Assembly (NCBI GenBank): GCA_027864655.1
Contig: JAQAZG010000006.1
Location: 124,001-188,000, forward strand
Source: Oleispirillum naphthae
GTDB lineage: Bacteria > Pseudomonadota > Alphaproteobacteria > Rhodospirillales > Rhodospirillaceae
Length of the DNA: 64,000 nt
Direction: 5' to 3'
The position numbers and the translations under genes are program-made. A model generated the notes under the pieces. The model was not told the origin of the DNA, did no database searches, and was given only the letters and a program-made list of their open reading frames with translations. This document shows, piece by piece, positions 55,729 through 64,000 of the stretch (the first letter of the stretch is position 1; each line of letters begins with the position of its first letter).

Positions 55729-57794
55729 TTAGCCCTCGAGACGCGAGAAGTCCGCCACGCTTTCCATCGCCGCGCCGATGCGCGACAGCAACCGCAAGCG
55801 GTTGCTTCTCAATTTCGGGTCATCGGCGTTCACCGTGACCTTGTCGAAGAAGGCGTCCACCGGCGCGCGCAACGCGGCCAAGGCCGCCATCGCCGCGGTG
55901 AAGTCCTCCGCCGCCAGCTTCGCCGCGCTCTCCGCGATCGCGGTTTCCAGCGCGGCGGACAGCGCGGTTTCCTCCGCCGTCGCCAGATCGGCCGCAACCG
56001 GCGCCTCGGCGAAGGACCGGCCGTCCTTCTTCTCCTCGATGCGCACGATGTTGGCGGCGCGGCGGTAGGCGATCACCAGATTACGCCCATCCTCCCCTTC
56101 GAGGAAGCCGCGCAGGGCGGAAACCCGCGCGAGGAAGCGCACCAGGTCGTCGTCCCTGTCCTTGGCGAACACCGCGGCGATGACGTCGTGGCCGACGCCC
56201 TGCTCGCGCAGATGCACCTTGAGGCGGTCGGCGAGGAAGTCGATGAGTTCGTCGGCCACCGTCTCCGCCGGGCGCAGGCCGGGCACGGCATAGAGGCCGT
56301 GCGCCGCGGCGAACAGCGGCTTGAGCGGCAGGCGCAGGCGGTTTTCCAGCACCAGGCGGACGATGCCGAGCGCGGCGCGGCGCAGCGCATAGGGGTCGCG
56401 CGAGCCGGTGGGCTTTTCGTCGATGGCGAAGAACCCGGTGAGGCTGTCGATCTTGTCGGCCAGCGCCACGGCGACGGAGACCGGCGCGGACGGGCAGGCG
56501 TCCGAAGGCCCCTGCGGCGCGTAGTGGTCCGCCACCGCCGCGGCGACGGTGGCGTCCTCGCCGTCGTGGAGCGCGTAGTAGCGGCCCATCACGCCCTGTA
56601 GTTCGGGGAACTCGCCGACCATTTCCGTCGAGAGGTCGGCCTTGGCGAGCCTGGCGGCGCGCGCGGCCTTATCCGCATCCGCGCCGATCGCGGGCGCGAT
56701 GCGCGCGGCGAGCGCCGCGATGCGCTCCGCCTTGTCGAGCACCGAGCCGAGCGCGGCGTGGAAGATGCGGTCCGCCAGCGCCGGGATGCGGCTTTCCAGG
56801 GTTGCGGCGCGGTCGGAATCCCAGAAGAAGCGCGCATCCGAAAGCCGCGCCCGCAGCACCCGCTCGTTGCCCGCGGCGATGGTCGCGCCCGCATCCGCCG
56901 TCTCCATGTTGGAAACGACAAGGAAGAACGGCGCCAGCGCCCCCGAAGCGTCGGTGAGGGAGAAATACTTCTGGTGGGTGCGCATCGAGGTGGAGAGCAC
57001 CTCGCGCGGCACCGCCATGAAGGCGTCGTCGATGCGGCCGATCAGCACGTTGGGGCATTCCACCAGGCCCGCCACCTCGGCGAGCAGCCCGGCGTCCGGC
57101 AGCACCGCAAGGCCGCGCGCGGCGGCAAGAGACTCCGCCTGCGCCGCGATGAGGTCGCGGCGGCGCACCGGGTCGAGCATCACCTTGGCGGCTTCGAGCT
57201 TCGCCGCGTAGTCGGCGAAGTCCGCCACCGTGAAGGCGTCCGGCGCAAGGAAGCGGTGGCCCTTGGTGACGTTGCCCGCCTCGCGCCCGGCGAAGGCGAG
57301 CGGCACCACCTGCCCTTCGAACAGGCAGAGGATGCCCTCCAGCGGCCGCACCCAGCGCTCGGAGCGCTCGCCCCAGCGCATCGACTTCGGCCACGGGAAG
57401 CGCGGCAGCGCCTCGGCGAGAATGTCGGCCAGCACCGCCGCGGTGGGCCGCCCGGTGCGGTGGATGTCGAGGAAGTGGAATTTGCCTTTGGGGGTGTCGC
57501 GCTCCGCAAGGTCGGCAAGCGCCGCGCCGTTGGCCTTGAGGAAGCCCTCCAGCGCCTGCGCCGGAGCGCCGACCTTGGGGCCGCGCCGCTCCTCGGTGAC
57601 GTCGGGCTGCGCCGACGGCAGGCCGGTGAGGCAGAGGACGAGCCGCCGCGGCGTGGCGAAGGCCCTGGTCTCCGCGGGCTTCAGCCCCTGGGCGGCGAGG
57701 CCGTCGGCGACCAGGCGGGCAAGGTCTTCCGCGGCGCGCGCCTGCATGCGCGCGGGGATTTCCTCGGAGAGCAGTTCGAGCAGGAATTCGCCGG

Positions 57795-57798
<4 letters not shown>
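55729..57798 (-). CDS. glyS: Glycyl-tRNA synthetase beta subunit
   Basis: The 689-residue protein has [12 protein letters not shown] at the start, [29 protein letters not shown], and an anticodon-binding C-terminal region. It forms an alpha2-beta2 enzyme with GlyQ. Its start overlaps the glyQ stop by 4 bases. Confidence 0.98.
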
Positions 57799-58730
<932 letters not shown>

Positions 58731-58834
58731 CGAAAATGGTGGCCGGGGCTGTGGCAAAACGTGCAGGAAACCTAACGGGGCGGCCCGGAGCGGTCAAGAT
58801 GGCGCGGTGCGGGTTCGCCCGCTTTGGAACGTTT

Positions 58835-59059
58835 TTATGACTTTCGGCGGAATGGGCAGTCCTCGCGGGGGCAATCCTCGGCGAGTCCGGGGGCGCGGTA
58901 GACGCCGCAGACCGGGCAGCGCGCCAGGGACTCCGCCGGGGGGCGCCCCGCCCCGGGCGGGGCCGGGGGCGGCGCGCGGCGCGCGCCGAAGCGGCGGCCG
59001 AGGCTGAACACCGCATAGCCCACCGCGAGCAGAAGAAGAATCTTGCCGAGGCTCAGCAT
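58835..59059 (-). CDS. Small membrane-anchored four-Cys protein (PP0621-like)
   Basis: The 74-residue protein has one N-terminal membrane helix (LGKILLLLAVGYAVFSLG), a Pro-rich linker, and CPVCGVYRAPGLAEDCPREDC, which looks like a zinc site. It resembles small PP0621-type proteins of unknown function. It overlaps the methyltransferase gene end by 7 bases, so the two are cotranscribed. Confidence 0.65.
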   Translation of the reverse strand: MLSLGKILLLLAVGYAVFSLGRRFGARRAPPPAPPGAGRPPAESLARCPVCGVYRAPGLAEDCPREDCPFRRKS

Positions 59060-59823
59060 ACCCCCTCCGTCGCGGAGTCCAGCACCGCATCCAGGCTTTC
59101 CATGCCGCGCAGGATGCGCGCCGCCGCCACGGTATAGTTTCCGCCCGCGCCGTGCAGAATCAGTCCGGGCAGCAGCGCAAAGGGGGTGCGGCGGCCCTTT
59201 TCGGCGCGCAGGATCACCCGCTTCGCCGCGCGGCCCGGCTTCGGCCACAGGGGAATCGCCTGCACCGCGCCGAAGCCGCGGGACAGCAGGGCCAGCGCCT
59301 CGCCCAGGCGTGCGGCGGGAAGAATGAGGGTTAGCGTGCCCTTCGGCGCGAGCGCGCGGCGCGCGGCGGCGACCCAGGCGGCAAGGTCCGCCGCGCCCGC
59401 GTGGTGCGCCGCGGCGCGTCCGGCATCCGGCGCGCGGCTGCCGCCGGTGAAGAACGGCGGGTTGGCGAGCGCCGCGTCGAAGCCCGCCCAGCCCTCGGGC
59501 CATGCGGCGGGGTTTGCCGCGTCGGCCTCCGCCACCTCCACCCGCTCCGCCATGGCGTTGATCGCAGCCGAGCGGCGGGCGAGCGCCGCGTACTCCGGCT
59601 GCAACTCGACGCCGCACACCCGCAGGTCGGGCCGCCGCGCGGCCAGGCACAGCGCCGCCGCGCCGGTGCCGCAGCCGAGGTCGAGCGCACGCCCGCCTTC
59701 CGCCACGCGCGCCGCGGCGGCCAGCAGCACCGGGTCGATCGCGGCGCGATACCCCGCGCCGGGTTGCAACAGCCGCAGCCGCCCGTCCAGCAGGCCGTCC
59801 TCGCTCAAGGCATTCTGGTCCAT
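59053..59823 (-). CDS. tRNA1(Val) N6-adenine methyltransferase-like protein (TrmN6 family)
   Basis: The 256-residue Rossmann methyltransferase has LLQPGAGYRAAIDPVLLAAA, the SAM-binding ALDLGCGTGAAALCLA (about 45) and the N6-adenine motif ALANPPFF (about 118). In E. coli YfiC (TrmN6) modifies A37 of tRNA1-Val. The start at 59823 is supported by family length. It is divergent from the polyprenyl synthase gene. Confidence 0.85.
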   Translation of the reverse strand: MDQNALSEDGLLDGRLRLLQPGAGYRAAIDPVLLAAAARVAEGGRALDLGCGTGAAALCLAARRPDLRVCGVELQPEYAALARRSAAINAMAERVEVAEADAANPAAWPEGWAGFDAALANPPFFTGGSRAPDAGRAAAHHAGAADLAAWVAAARRALAPKGTLTLILPAARLGEALALLSRGFGAVQAIPLWPKPGRAAKRVILRAEKGRRTPFALLPGLILHGAGGNYTVAAARILRGMESLDAVLDSATEGVC

Positions 59824-59861
59824 CGCCGGATGATAGCGGCGCAAGCCCTCTGCGGGAAGGC

Positions 59862-59891
59862 TTGACCGCGCGGGAAGCCGCCCCGTATTCT
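59862..59891 (+). promoter_or_regulatory. Promoter of the polyprenyl synthase gene
   Basis: TTGACC (59862-59867), an 18-base spacer and TATTCT (59886-59891). A start near 59898 rules out the longer frame opening at 59862 and supports the GTG at 59937. Confidence 0.65.
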
Positions 59892-59936
59892 GGCACCGCC
59901 CATACGGGTAAGGTTTGGTCATATGCGGGTGATGTG

Positions 59937-60962
59937 GTGTCCAACGTCGTCAATCTGTCCTCGGACCGCAGTCGCTCGTCCTCCGCCTTCGAGGACCTGC
60001 ACCGCCTCGTCGCCGCCGACCTCGCCGCCGTGGACCAGACCATCATCGACCGCATGGCGAGCCCGGTTCCGCTGATTCCGCAACTCGCCGGATACCTCGT
60101 CTCCTCCGGCGGCAAGCGCCTGCGCCCGATGCTCACCCTGGCCGCGGCGCAGCTGTGCGCCGCCGAGGGCGACCGCCAGGTACGGCTCGCCGCCTGCGTC
60201 GAGTTCATCCACACCGCGACGCTGCTGCACGACGACGTGGTGGACGAAAGCGACCTGCGCCGCGGCAAGGCCTCCGCCAATGCGGTGTGGGGCAACCAGG
60301 CGAGCGTGCTCGTCGGCGACTTCCTGCTCAGCCGCGCCTTCCAGCTGATGGTGGCGGACGGCTCGCTGCGCATCCTGGAGATCCTCTCCCATGCCTCGGC
60401 GGTGATCGCCGAGGGCGAGGTGCTGCAGCTCACCACCGCCAACGACACCGAGACCGACGAGGCCGCCTACCTTCAGGTGATCGAGTCCAAGACCGCGCGC
60501 CTGTTCGCCGCCGCCTGCCAGATCGGCGCGGTGATTCCGGGCCGTCCGATGGCGGAGGAAAAGGCGCTGGAGCAGTTCGGCCTCAACCTCGGCATCGCCT
60601 TCCAGCTGATCGACGACGTGCTGGACTATTCCGCGAAGCAGGAAAAACTCGGCAAGACCGTGGGCGACGACTTCCACGAGGGCAAGATCACCCTGCCGGT
60701 GATCCTCGCCTACCGCCGCGGCACCGACGAGGAACGCACCTTCTGGCGCCGCGTGATGGAGGACCTGGACCAGGCGGAGGACGGCGCCGACCTCGCCCAT
60801 GCGCAGGCCCTGATGATCCGCCACGGCTCGCTCGACGACACCGTGAAGCGCGCCCGCCACTACGGCGACCGCGCCCGCGACGCGCTTGCCATCTTCCCCG
60901 AAAGCGCCGTAAAAACCGCGCTGTCGGAGATTGTCGAATTCTGCATCGAGCGCGCCTATTGA
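59937..60962 (+). CDS. ispB: Trans-polyprenyl diphosphate synthase (octa/decaprenyl type)
   Basis: The 341-residue enzyme has GGKRLRPML (about 70), the first Asp-rich motif LLHDDVVDESDLRRG (about 104) and the second LIDDVLDY (about 230). It makes the long isoprenoid chain of ubiquinone; chain length is not certain from sequence. A GTG start at 59937 (VSNVVNL) is preferred because the promoter at 59862-59891 excludes the longer frame and relatives start at this point. GGGTGA lies just upstream. Confidence 0.93.
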   Translation: MSNVVNLSSDRSRSSSAFEDLHRLVAADLAAVDQTIIDRMASPVPLIPQLAGYLVSSGGKRLRPMLTLAAAQLCAAEGDRQVRLAACVEFIHTATLLHDDVVDESDLRRGKASANAVWGNQASVLVGDFLLSRAFQLMVADGSLRILEILSHASAVIAEGEVLQLTTANDTETDEAAYLQVIESKTARLFAAACQIGAVIPGRPMAEEKALEQFGLNLGIAFQLIDDVLDYSAKQEKLGKTVGDDFHEGKITLPVILAYRRGTDEERTFWRRVMEDLDQAEDGADLAHAQALMIRHGSLDDTVKRARHYGDRARDALAIFPESAVKTALSEIVEFCIERAY

Positions 60963-60976
60963 GCAGAAAAAACCGC

Positions 60977-61006
60977 TGGACACGATGCGAGCGCGCATCG
61001 TATAAA
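60977..61006 (+). promoter_or_regulatory. Promoter of tRNA-Pro with a dyad filling the spacer
   Basis: TGGACA (60977-60982), an 18-base spacer and TATAAA (61001-61006). The spacer CGATGCG-AGCG-CGCATCG is a perfect 7-bp inverted repeat. Confidence 0.7.
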
Positions 61007-61026
61007 CCCGGCCTCGACCCCAGGAA

Positions 61027-61103
61027 CGGAGTGTAGCTCAGCCTGGTAGAGCACTGTCTTCGGGAGGCAGGGGCCGGAGGTTCGAATCCTCTCACTCCGA
61101 CCA
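61027..61103 (+). tRNA. tRNA-Pro (anticodon CGG)
   Basis: A 77-base tRNA with acceptor stem CGGAGTG/CACTCCG, anticodon loop TTCGGGA between CTGTC and GGCAG, T-arm GGTTCGAATCC and encoded CCA. Confidence 0.98.
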
Positions 61104-61192
61104 TTCCCAGGGCGTCGATCTCGACGGGCCGGCCGGCAACGGCCGGCCCGTTCGCTTTGTGGTAGACTGGCCCCCCATAAGGGAGGCCAGCG

Positions 61193-61645
61193 ATGATCGA
61201 ACCCGTACGCGGCGACCTGCTCGCCGCCGATGCCGAGGCCCTGGTCAACGCCGTCAACTGCGTCGGCGTGATGGGCGGCGGCCTCGCCGCGCAGTTCAAG
61301 GCGGCATTCCCGGAAAACTTCCGCGCCTATGCGGCGGCCTGCGCCCGCGGCGAAGTGCGTCTCGGGCGGATGCACGTGTTCGCCACCGGATACCCCCGCA
61401 ACCCGCGCCTCCTCGTCAACTTCCCCACCCTCTTCCACTGGAGCGACGGCAGCCGCCTGGAGCATATCGAAAGCGGGCTTGCCGCGCTCGCTGCGGAAAT
61501 CCGCGGCCGGTCCATCCGCTCCATCGCAGTGCCGCCCTTGGGCTGCGGCATCGGCGGCCTCTCCTGGGCCGATGTCCGCCCGCGCATCGAGGCGGCGCTC
61601 GGCGGCATTCCGGACCTGCGGGTGCTGCTCTATCAGCCGCGCTAA
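61193..61645 (+). CDS. Macrodomain protein (DarG-type ADP-ribose-binding domain)
   Basis: The 150-residue single macrodomain has GDLLAADAEALVNAVNCVG followed by VMGGGLAAQFK. These are the ADP-ribose-binding loops in the form typical of the DarG antitoxin, which removes ADP-ribose from DNA. It also has PPLGCGIGGLSW, the second binding loop. The C-terminal DarG extension is absent and no DarT toxin gene is in the window. It may be a stand-alone ADP-ribosyl hydrolase. GGGAGG lies six bases before the ATG. Confidence 0.88.
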   Translation: MIEPVRGDLLAADAEALVNAVNCVGVMGGGLAAQFKAAFPENFRAYAAACARGEVRLGRMHVFATGYPRNPRLLVNFPTLFHWSDGSRLEHIESGLAALAAEIRGRSIRSIAVPPLGCGIGGLSWADVRPRIEAALGGIPDLRVLLYQPR

Positions 61646-61661
61646 GCGGGGCTGCCGACGC

Positions 61662-61738
61662 GCGAACTTATGGCGCTGCGCGCAAAAACCGATGTTATGG
61701 GGGGCGCGAGGGGTTCGAGACCCCTCGCAAAGTTTTAG
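61662..61738. repeat. Dispersed hairpin-capped repeat, copy D (half element)
   Basis: The inverted tail reads GCGCGCAAAAACCGATG then TTATGGGGGGC. The foot is a perfect 9-bp stem-loop, GCGAGGGGT (61706-61714) / ACCCCTCGC (61720-61728), followed by AAAGTTTTAGC. Only one hairpin-tail unit is present. It lies between convergent genes. Confidence 0.8.
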
Positions 61739-61754
61739 CTTTCCCGAACGAAAA

Positions 61755-61776
61755 ACGCCCCGGCAAGCCGGGGCGT
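61755..61776 (-). terminator. Intrinsic terminator of the DUF2336 gene
   Basis: A perfect 10-bp stem (ACGCCCCGGC / GCCGGGGCGT) with loop AA is followed on the minus strand by TTTTCG. It is 23 bases past the stop codon. Confidence 0.85.
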
Positions 61777-61798
61777 GGTTCTCGGGAGCGTGCCGTTC

Positions 61799-62923
61799 TC
61801 AGTGCGAGGTGGCGGGCAGGCTGTTCATCTTGGTCAGCAGGTATTCCAGGTCGTCGTTGTCGAAATCGACGCCGAGGTCGCCGTACTGGGTCAGCACCCG
61901 CTCCAGCATGCGCCGCGCATAGCGCTCGCGGTCGCCCTCCTCGCCGTCGTAGCTCATCTCCTTGGCGACGCTGATCGCCGCCTTGACCGCGGGATAGAAG
62001 CTGCGCGGCATCCCCGACTTGCCGTAGAGGCCGTCGAGGCCGAGTTCGCCGGAATCGTGGATCAGCATGCGCGCGTTCAGCACCGGAATGCCGACGCGGC
62101 GCGCCATGGCGTATTCGAAGAACTTCATGTCGCCCATGCACAGCGCCCGCAGGACGATGGAGGGCGTCAGGCGGCCGTTGTTGTAGAGCTGGTTGACCAG
62201 GCGCTCCACGTCGTCCTCGGAGGAATCGGTGGACAGCCCGATGGTGGCGCGCTCCCGCGCCTGGAGGATGAGGTCCGCGGCGATCGACGCCGGCATCTCG
62301 TGATGGGTGAGCAGGTGCTCGCGCAGGTTCTCGGAGACCTGGTGCACCAGGCGCTCGACGATGGTCACCGGCAGCACCGAGCGGCGCACCATCGGCGCCT
62401 GCACCTCTTCGTCGGCGCCGAACTTGTCGATCACCTTGTCGAGCGAGGTCTCGGAAATCTCCGCGCCTTCGTTGGAGACCAGGGCCACCACCGCCTCCTT
62501 GCCCGCGTCCTCGACGATCGCCTCGGCGACGGTGGCGGACACGTGGGCGCGCTCGGCAATCGCCTTCTGCTTGCTCGGGCTCTGGGAGCGGATGATCTGG
62601 ACCAGATCCTCGTCGGAAAGAAGTTCGCTGAACTGCAGGACCGGCAGCGCCACCTGGTCCACGTCCTTGGCGAGCGTCACCGCCACATCGTGCGGAACGT
62701 TGGGGTTTTCCTTGAGATTGATGGCGAGCGCCTCGCGTACCCGGACTTCCGCGTCCTTGACCATGATGCGGAAGATCTGTTCCGCCATGGTGCGTTCCGA
62801 CGCCGACAGGTTGCCCTGATCGAACTCCAAAGCCAGCTTGGCAGCGGTTTCGGCGCGGTTATCCGCCGAGGGATCGGCCAGCAGCTTGCGAACGTCGCCT
62901 TCGGTCAGCCGGGATTCAGTCAT
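61799..62923 (-). CDS. DUF2336 domain-containing protein
   Basis: A 374-residue, soluble, all-helical protein: VRKLLADPSADNRAETAAKL, then HEAT-like pairs (VREALAINLKENPNVPHDVA, QAPMVRRSVLPVTIVERLVH). DUF2336 proteins occur mainly in alphaproteobacteria, often in several copies, and are of unknown function. The ATG at 62923 follows GCAGGG; the longer frame adds only a basic stretch. It is monocistronic with a promoter at 62983-63011. Confidence 0.88.
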   Translation of the reverse strand: MTESRLTEGDVRKLLADPSADNRAETAAKLALEFDQGNLSASERTMAEQIFRIMVKDAEVRVREALAINLKENPNVPHDVAVTLAKDVDQVALPVLQFSELLSDEDLVQIIRSQSPSKQKAIAERAHVSATVAEAIVEDAGKEAVVALVSNEGAEISETSLDKVIDKFGADEEVQAPMVRRSVLPVTIVERLVHQVSENLREHLLTHHEMPASIAADLILQARERATIGLSTDSSEDDVERLVNQLYNNGRLTPSIVLRALCMGDMKFFEYAMARRVGIPVLNARMLIHDSGELGLDGLYGKSGMPRSFYPAVKAAISVAKEMSYDGEEGDRERYARRMLERVLTQYGDLGVDFDNDDLEYLLTKMNSLPATSH

Positions 62924-62982
62924 CCCTGCGGTGCCTCCCCTCTTTGTCCGCCGCCTGCGGGCGAACACGCTACCTCTTGGAC

Positions 62983-63011
62983 ACTATAGCCATTTCTCTG
63001 AAGCAAGCCAA
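62983..63011 (-). promoter_or_regulatory. Promoter of the DUF2336 gene
   Basis: On the minus strand: TTGGCT (63011-63006), a 17-base spacer and TATAGT (62988-62983). It lies about 60 bases upstream of the start codon. Confidence 0.65.
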
Positions 63012-63055
63012 AAAAATCCGCACACGCCGTACAGCGAAATATCTCTGCGCGCGTC

Positions 63056-63083
63056 TTGTGCATCGCGGATAATTCTTTATTGT
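63056..63083 (+). promoter_or_regulatory. Possible promoter of apt
   Basis: TTGTGC (63056-63061), a 16-base spacer and TATTGT (63078-63083), about 50 bases before the apt start. Weak match. Confidence 0.4.
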
Positions 63084-63136
63084 CTCGAAGGGTTCTCTCC
63101 ACGTCAGGGTAAAATTATCATCGCGGGGGCGGCAAC

Positions 63137-63658
63137 ATGGAAGCGGATATCAAAACCTACATCAGATCCATTCCGGACTTTCCGAAGCCGGGCATTCTCT
63201 TCTACGACATCTCGACGCTGCTCGCCAATGCCGAGGGCTGGCAGATCACCATGGGCCGCCTCGCGCAGATCATCCGCATCTGGAACCCCGATATCCTGGC
63301 GGGCATCGAATCCCGCGGCTTCCTGGTCGCCGCGCCCTTGGCGCTGAAGCTCGGCTGCGGCTTCTTCATGGTGCGCAAGAAGGGCAAGCTCCCCGGCCCG
63401 ACCATCCCCTACGAATACGGCCTGGAATACGGCACCGACACCATCGAGATTCAGACCGACGCGGTGAGAAAGGGCGCCCGCGTGGTGATTCTCGACGACC
63501 TTCTCGCCACCGGCGGCACGATGCGCGCCGCGGCGGACCTTATCCGCCAGGTGGGGGGCGACGTGGTGGGGGCCGCGACCATCCTCGAACTGTCGTTCCT
63601 CAAGGGCCGCGAAAAGCTCGACTTCCCGTGCGCCTCCCTCGCCGTCTACGACGAATAA
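63137..63658 (+). CDS. apt: Adenine phosphoribosyltransferase
   Basis: The 173-residue enzyme has [18 protein letters not shown] at the start, [16 protein letters not shown], and the PRPP motif [14 protein letters not shown] (about 118-131). It salvages adenine to AMP. Complete length for the family. GGGGCGG upstream is an acceptable ribosome-binding site. Confidence 0.97.
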   Translation: MEADIKTYIRSIPDFPKPGILFYDISTLLANAEGWQITMGRLAQIIRIWNPDILAGIESRGFLVAAPLALKLGCGFFMVRKKGKLPGPTIPYEYGLEYGTDTIEIQTDAVRKGARVVILDDLLATGGTMRAAADLIRQVGGDVVGAATILELSFLKGREKLDFPCASLAVYDE

Positions 63659-63664
63659 GTCCGA

Positions 63665-63721
63665 CACCGCACCAGACGGGCACGCCGGTTTGCCCAAACC
63701 GGATGGAAATTCGCTGCGGTG
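63665..63721. terminator. Nested stem-loop after apt
   Basis: An inner CCGGTTT/AAACCGG hairpin (63685-63702) lies inside a CACCGCA/TGCGGTG pair (63665-63671, 63715-63721). There is no T-run. It lies between apt and a convergent gene. Confidence 0.45.
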
Positions 63722-63823
63722 CGCCGGATGGGACGGATTTTCGAGAACCGGAGCGGAGCGGGCTTCCTGCCCGTGAGCACCGGAAGCGCAGAAAACCGTT
63801 CCAGACGGCCGCCGCAGTAGAAT

Positions 63824-64000
63824 TTACGCCGGTTTGCCCTCGTCCCAGGCCATCTTCTTGCGGTAGATCGTCGAGGCGCTGATCTGCAGGCGCGCCGCGG
63901 CGCGCGGCACGTTGCCGCCGCAGGCCGCCACCGCCGCCTCGATGATCTCCCTTTCCACCTCCCAGAGCGGGCGGATGCCGTCCTCGCCCTGCGGCAGCGT
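63824..64000 (-). CDS. C-terminal end of a Fis-type (NtrC-like) transcription regulator, partial
   Basis: The last 58 codons are visible and the gene continues past the window. They read GIRPLWEVEREIIEAAVAAC, then GGNVPRAAARLQISASTIYR and KKMAWDEGKPA. This is the Fis-family helix-turn-helix found at the end of sigma54-dependent activators. The upstream domains cannot be seen, so the signal and targets are unknown. Confidence 0.8.
   Translation of the reverse strand, partial: TLPQGEDGIRPLWEVEREIIEAAVAACGGNVPRAAARLQISASTIYRKKMAWDEGKPA

Noticed and set aside
61193-61645. A complete DarTG toxin-antitoxin system
   Set aside because: Neighbouring frames were checked: only tRNA-Pro, polyprenyl synthase, repeat copy D and the DUF2336 gene are adjacent. 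No DarT-like frame.

Overview
The window is about 68% G+C and densely coded. It looks like the chromosome of an alphaproteobacterium, most likely of the Rhodospirillales. This rests on gene content and order: infA-maf-RNase E/G-yacG, hisG-hisD-UPF0262, a DUF2336 protein, an EncFtn/encapsulin pair, a SAM-II riboswitch and several chemoreceptors. No plasmid or IS genes are seen. The only phage-like segment is a short stretch at 7.0-9.9 kb.

Region by region. 0-6.8 kb: an FAH-family enzyme, a soluble globin-coupled chemoreceptor, a long membrane-anchored coiled-coil protein and a pentapeptide-repeat protein. 7.0-11.6 kb: an orphan terminase-like pair and a small gene, divergent from an S24-type repressor across palindromic sites; a secreted protein of unknown function follows the repressor at once. 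11.7-21.5 kb: a nucleoside-recognition (SpmA/B-like) membrane protein and a sensory block. That block holds a CZB chemoreceptor, a periplasmic Cache protein paired with an HBM-type chemoreceptor, and a histidine kinase/receiver/REC-GGDEF-EAL operon. 21.7-26.1 kb: a methionine-type ABC importer, metN-metI followed by three tandem metQ genes, behind a SAM-II riboswitch and an adjoining terminator. 26.8-32.5 kb: an ADP-forming acyl-CoA synthetase converging on a TAXI-TRAP transporter operon. 32.8-34.0 kb: encapsulated ferritin plus encapsulin shell. 34.3-43.7 kb: tRNA-Phe, a DMT exporter with a His-rich tail, housekeeping genes (yacG to infA; his, murA, dcd) and tRNA-Thr. 43.9-52.6 kb: hicAB, a conserved hypothetical gene, dihydroorotase, and an operon-like run of four glycosyltransferases ending in asnB. 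52.9-64 kb: ppdK, glyQS, a methyltransferase, polyprenyl synthase, tRNA-Pro, a macrodomain protein, a DUF2336 protein, apt, and the 3' end of a Fis-type regulator gene cut by the window edge.

The structure least explained by the genes is a dispersed, hairpin-capped repeat found in four intergenic gaps (6.9, 45.4, 52.8 and 61.7 kb). Three of the gaps lie between convergent genes. The unit is a perfect GC-rich stem-loop followed by a conserved tail with CCCCAT, then a T-run, then GCGCAGC. Full copies carry two such units facing each other. Stem sequences differ between copies but stay fully paired. The 52.8 kb copy also holds a series of further hairpins.

All calls come from reading the sequence and from recalled family knowledge; no database search was run. 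Start codons were chosen by ribosome-binding sites, overlaps, and terminators or promoters that rule out longer frames.
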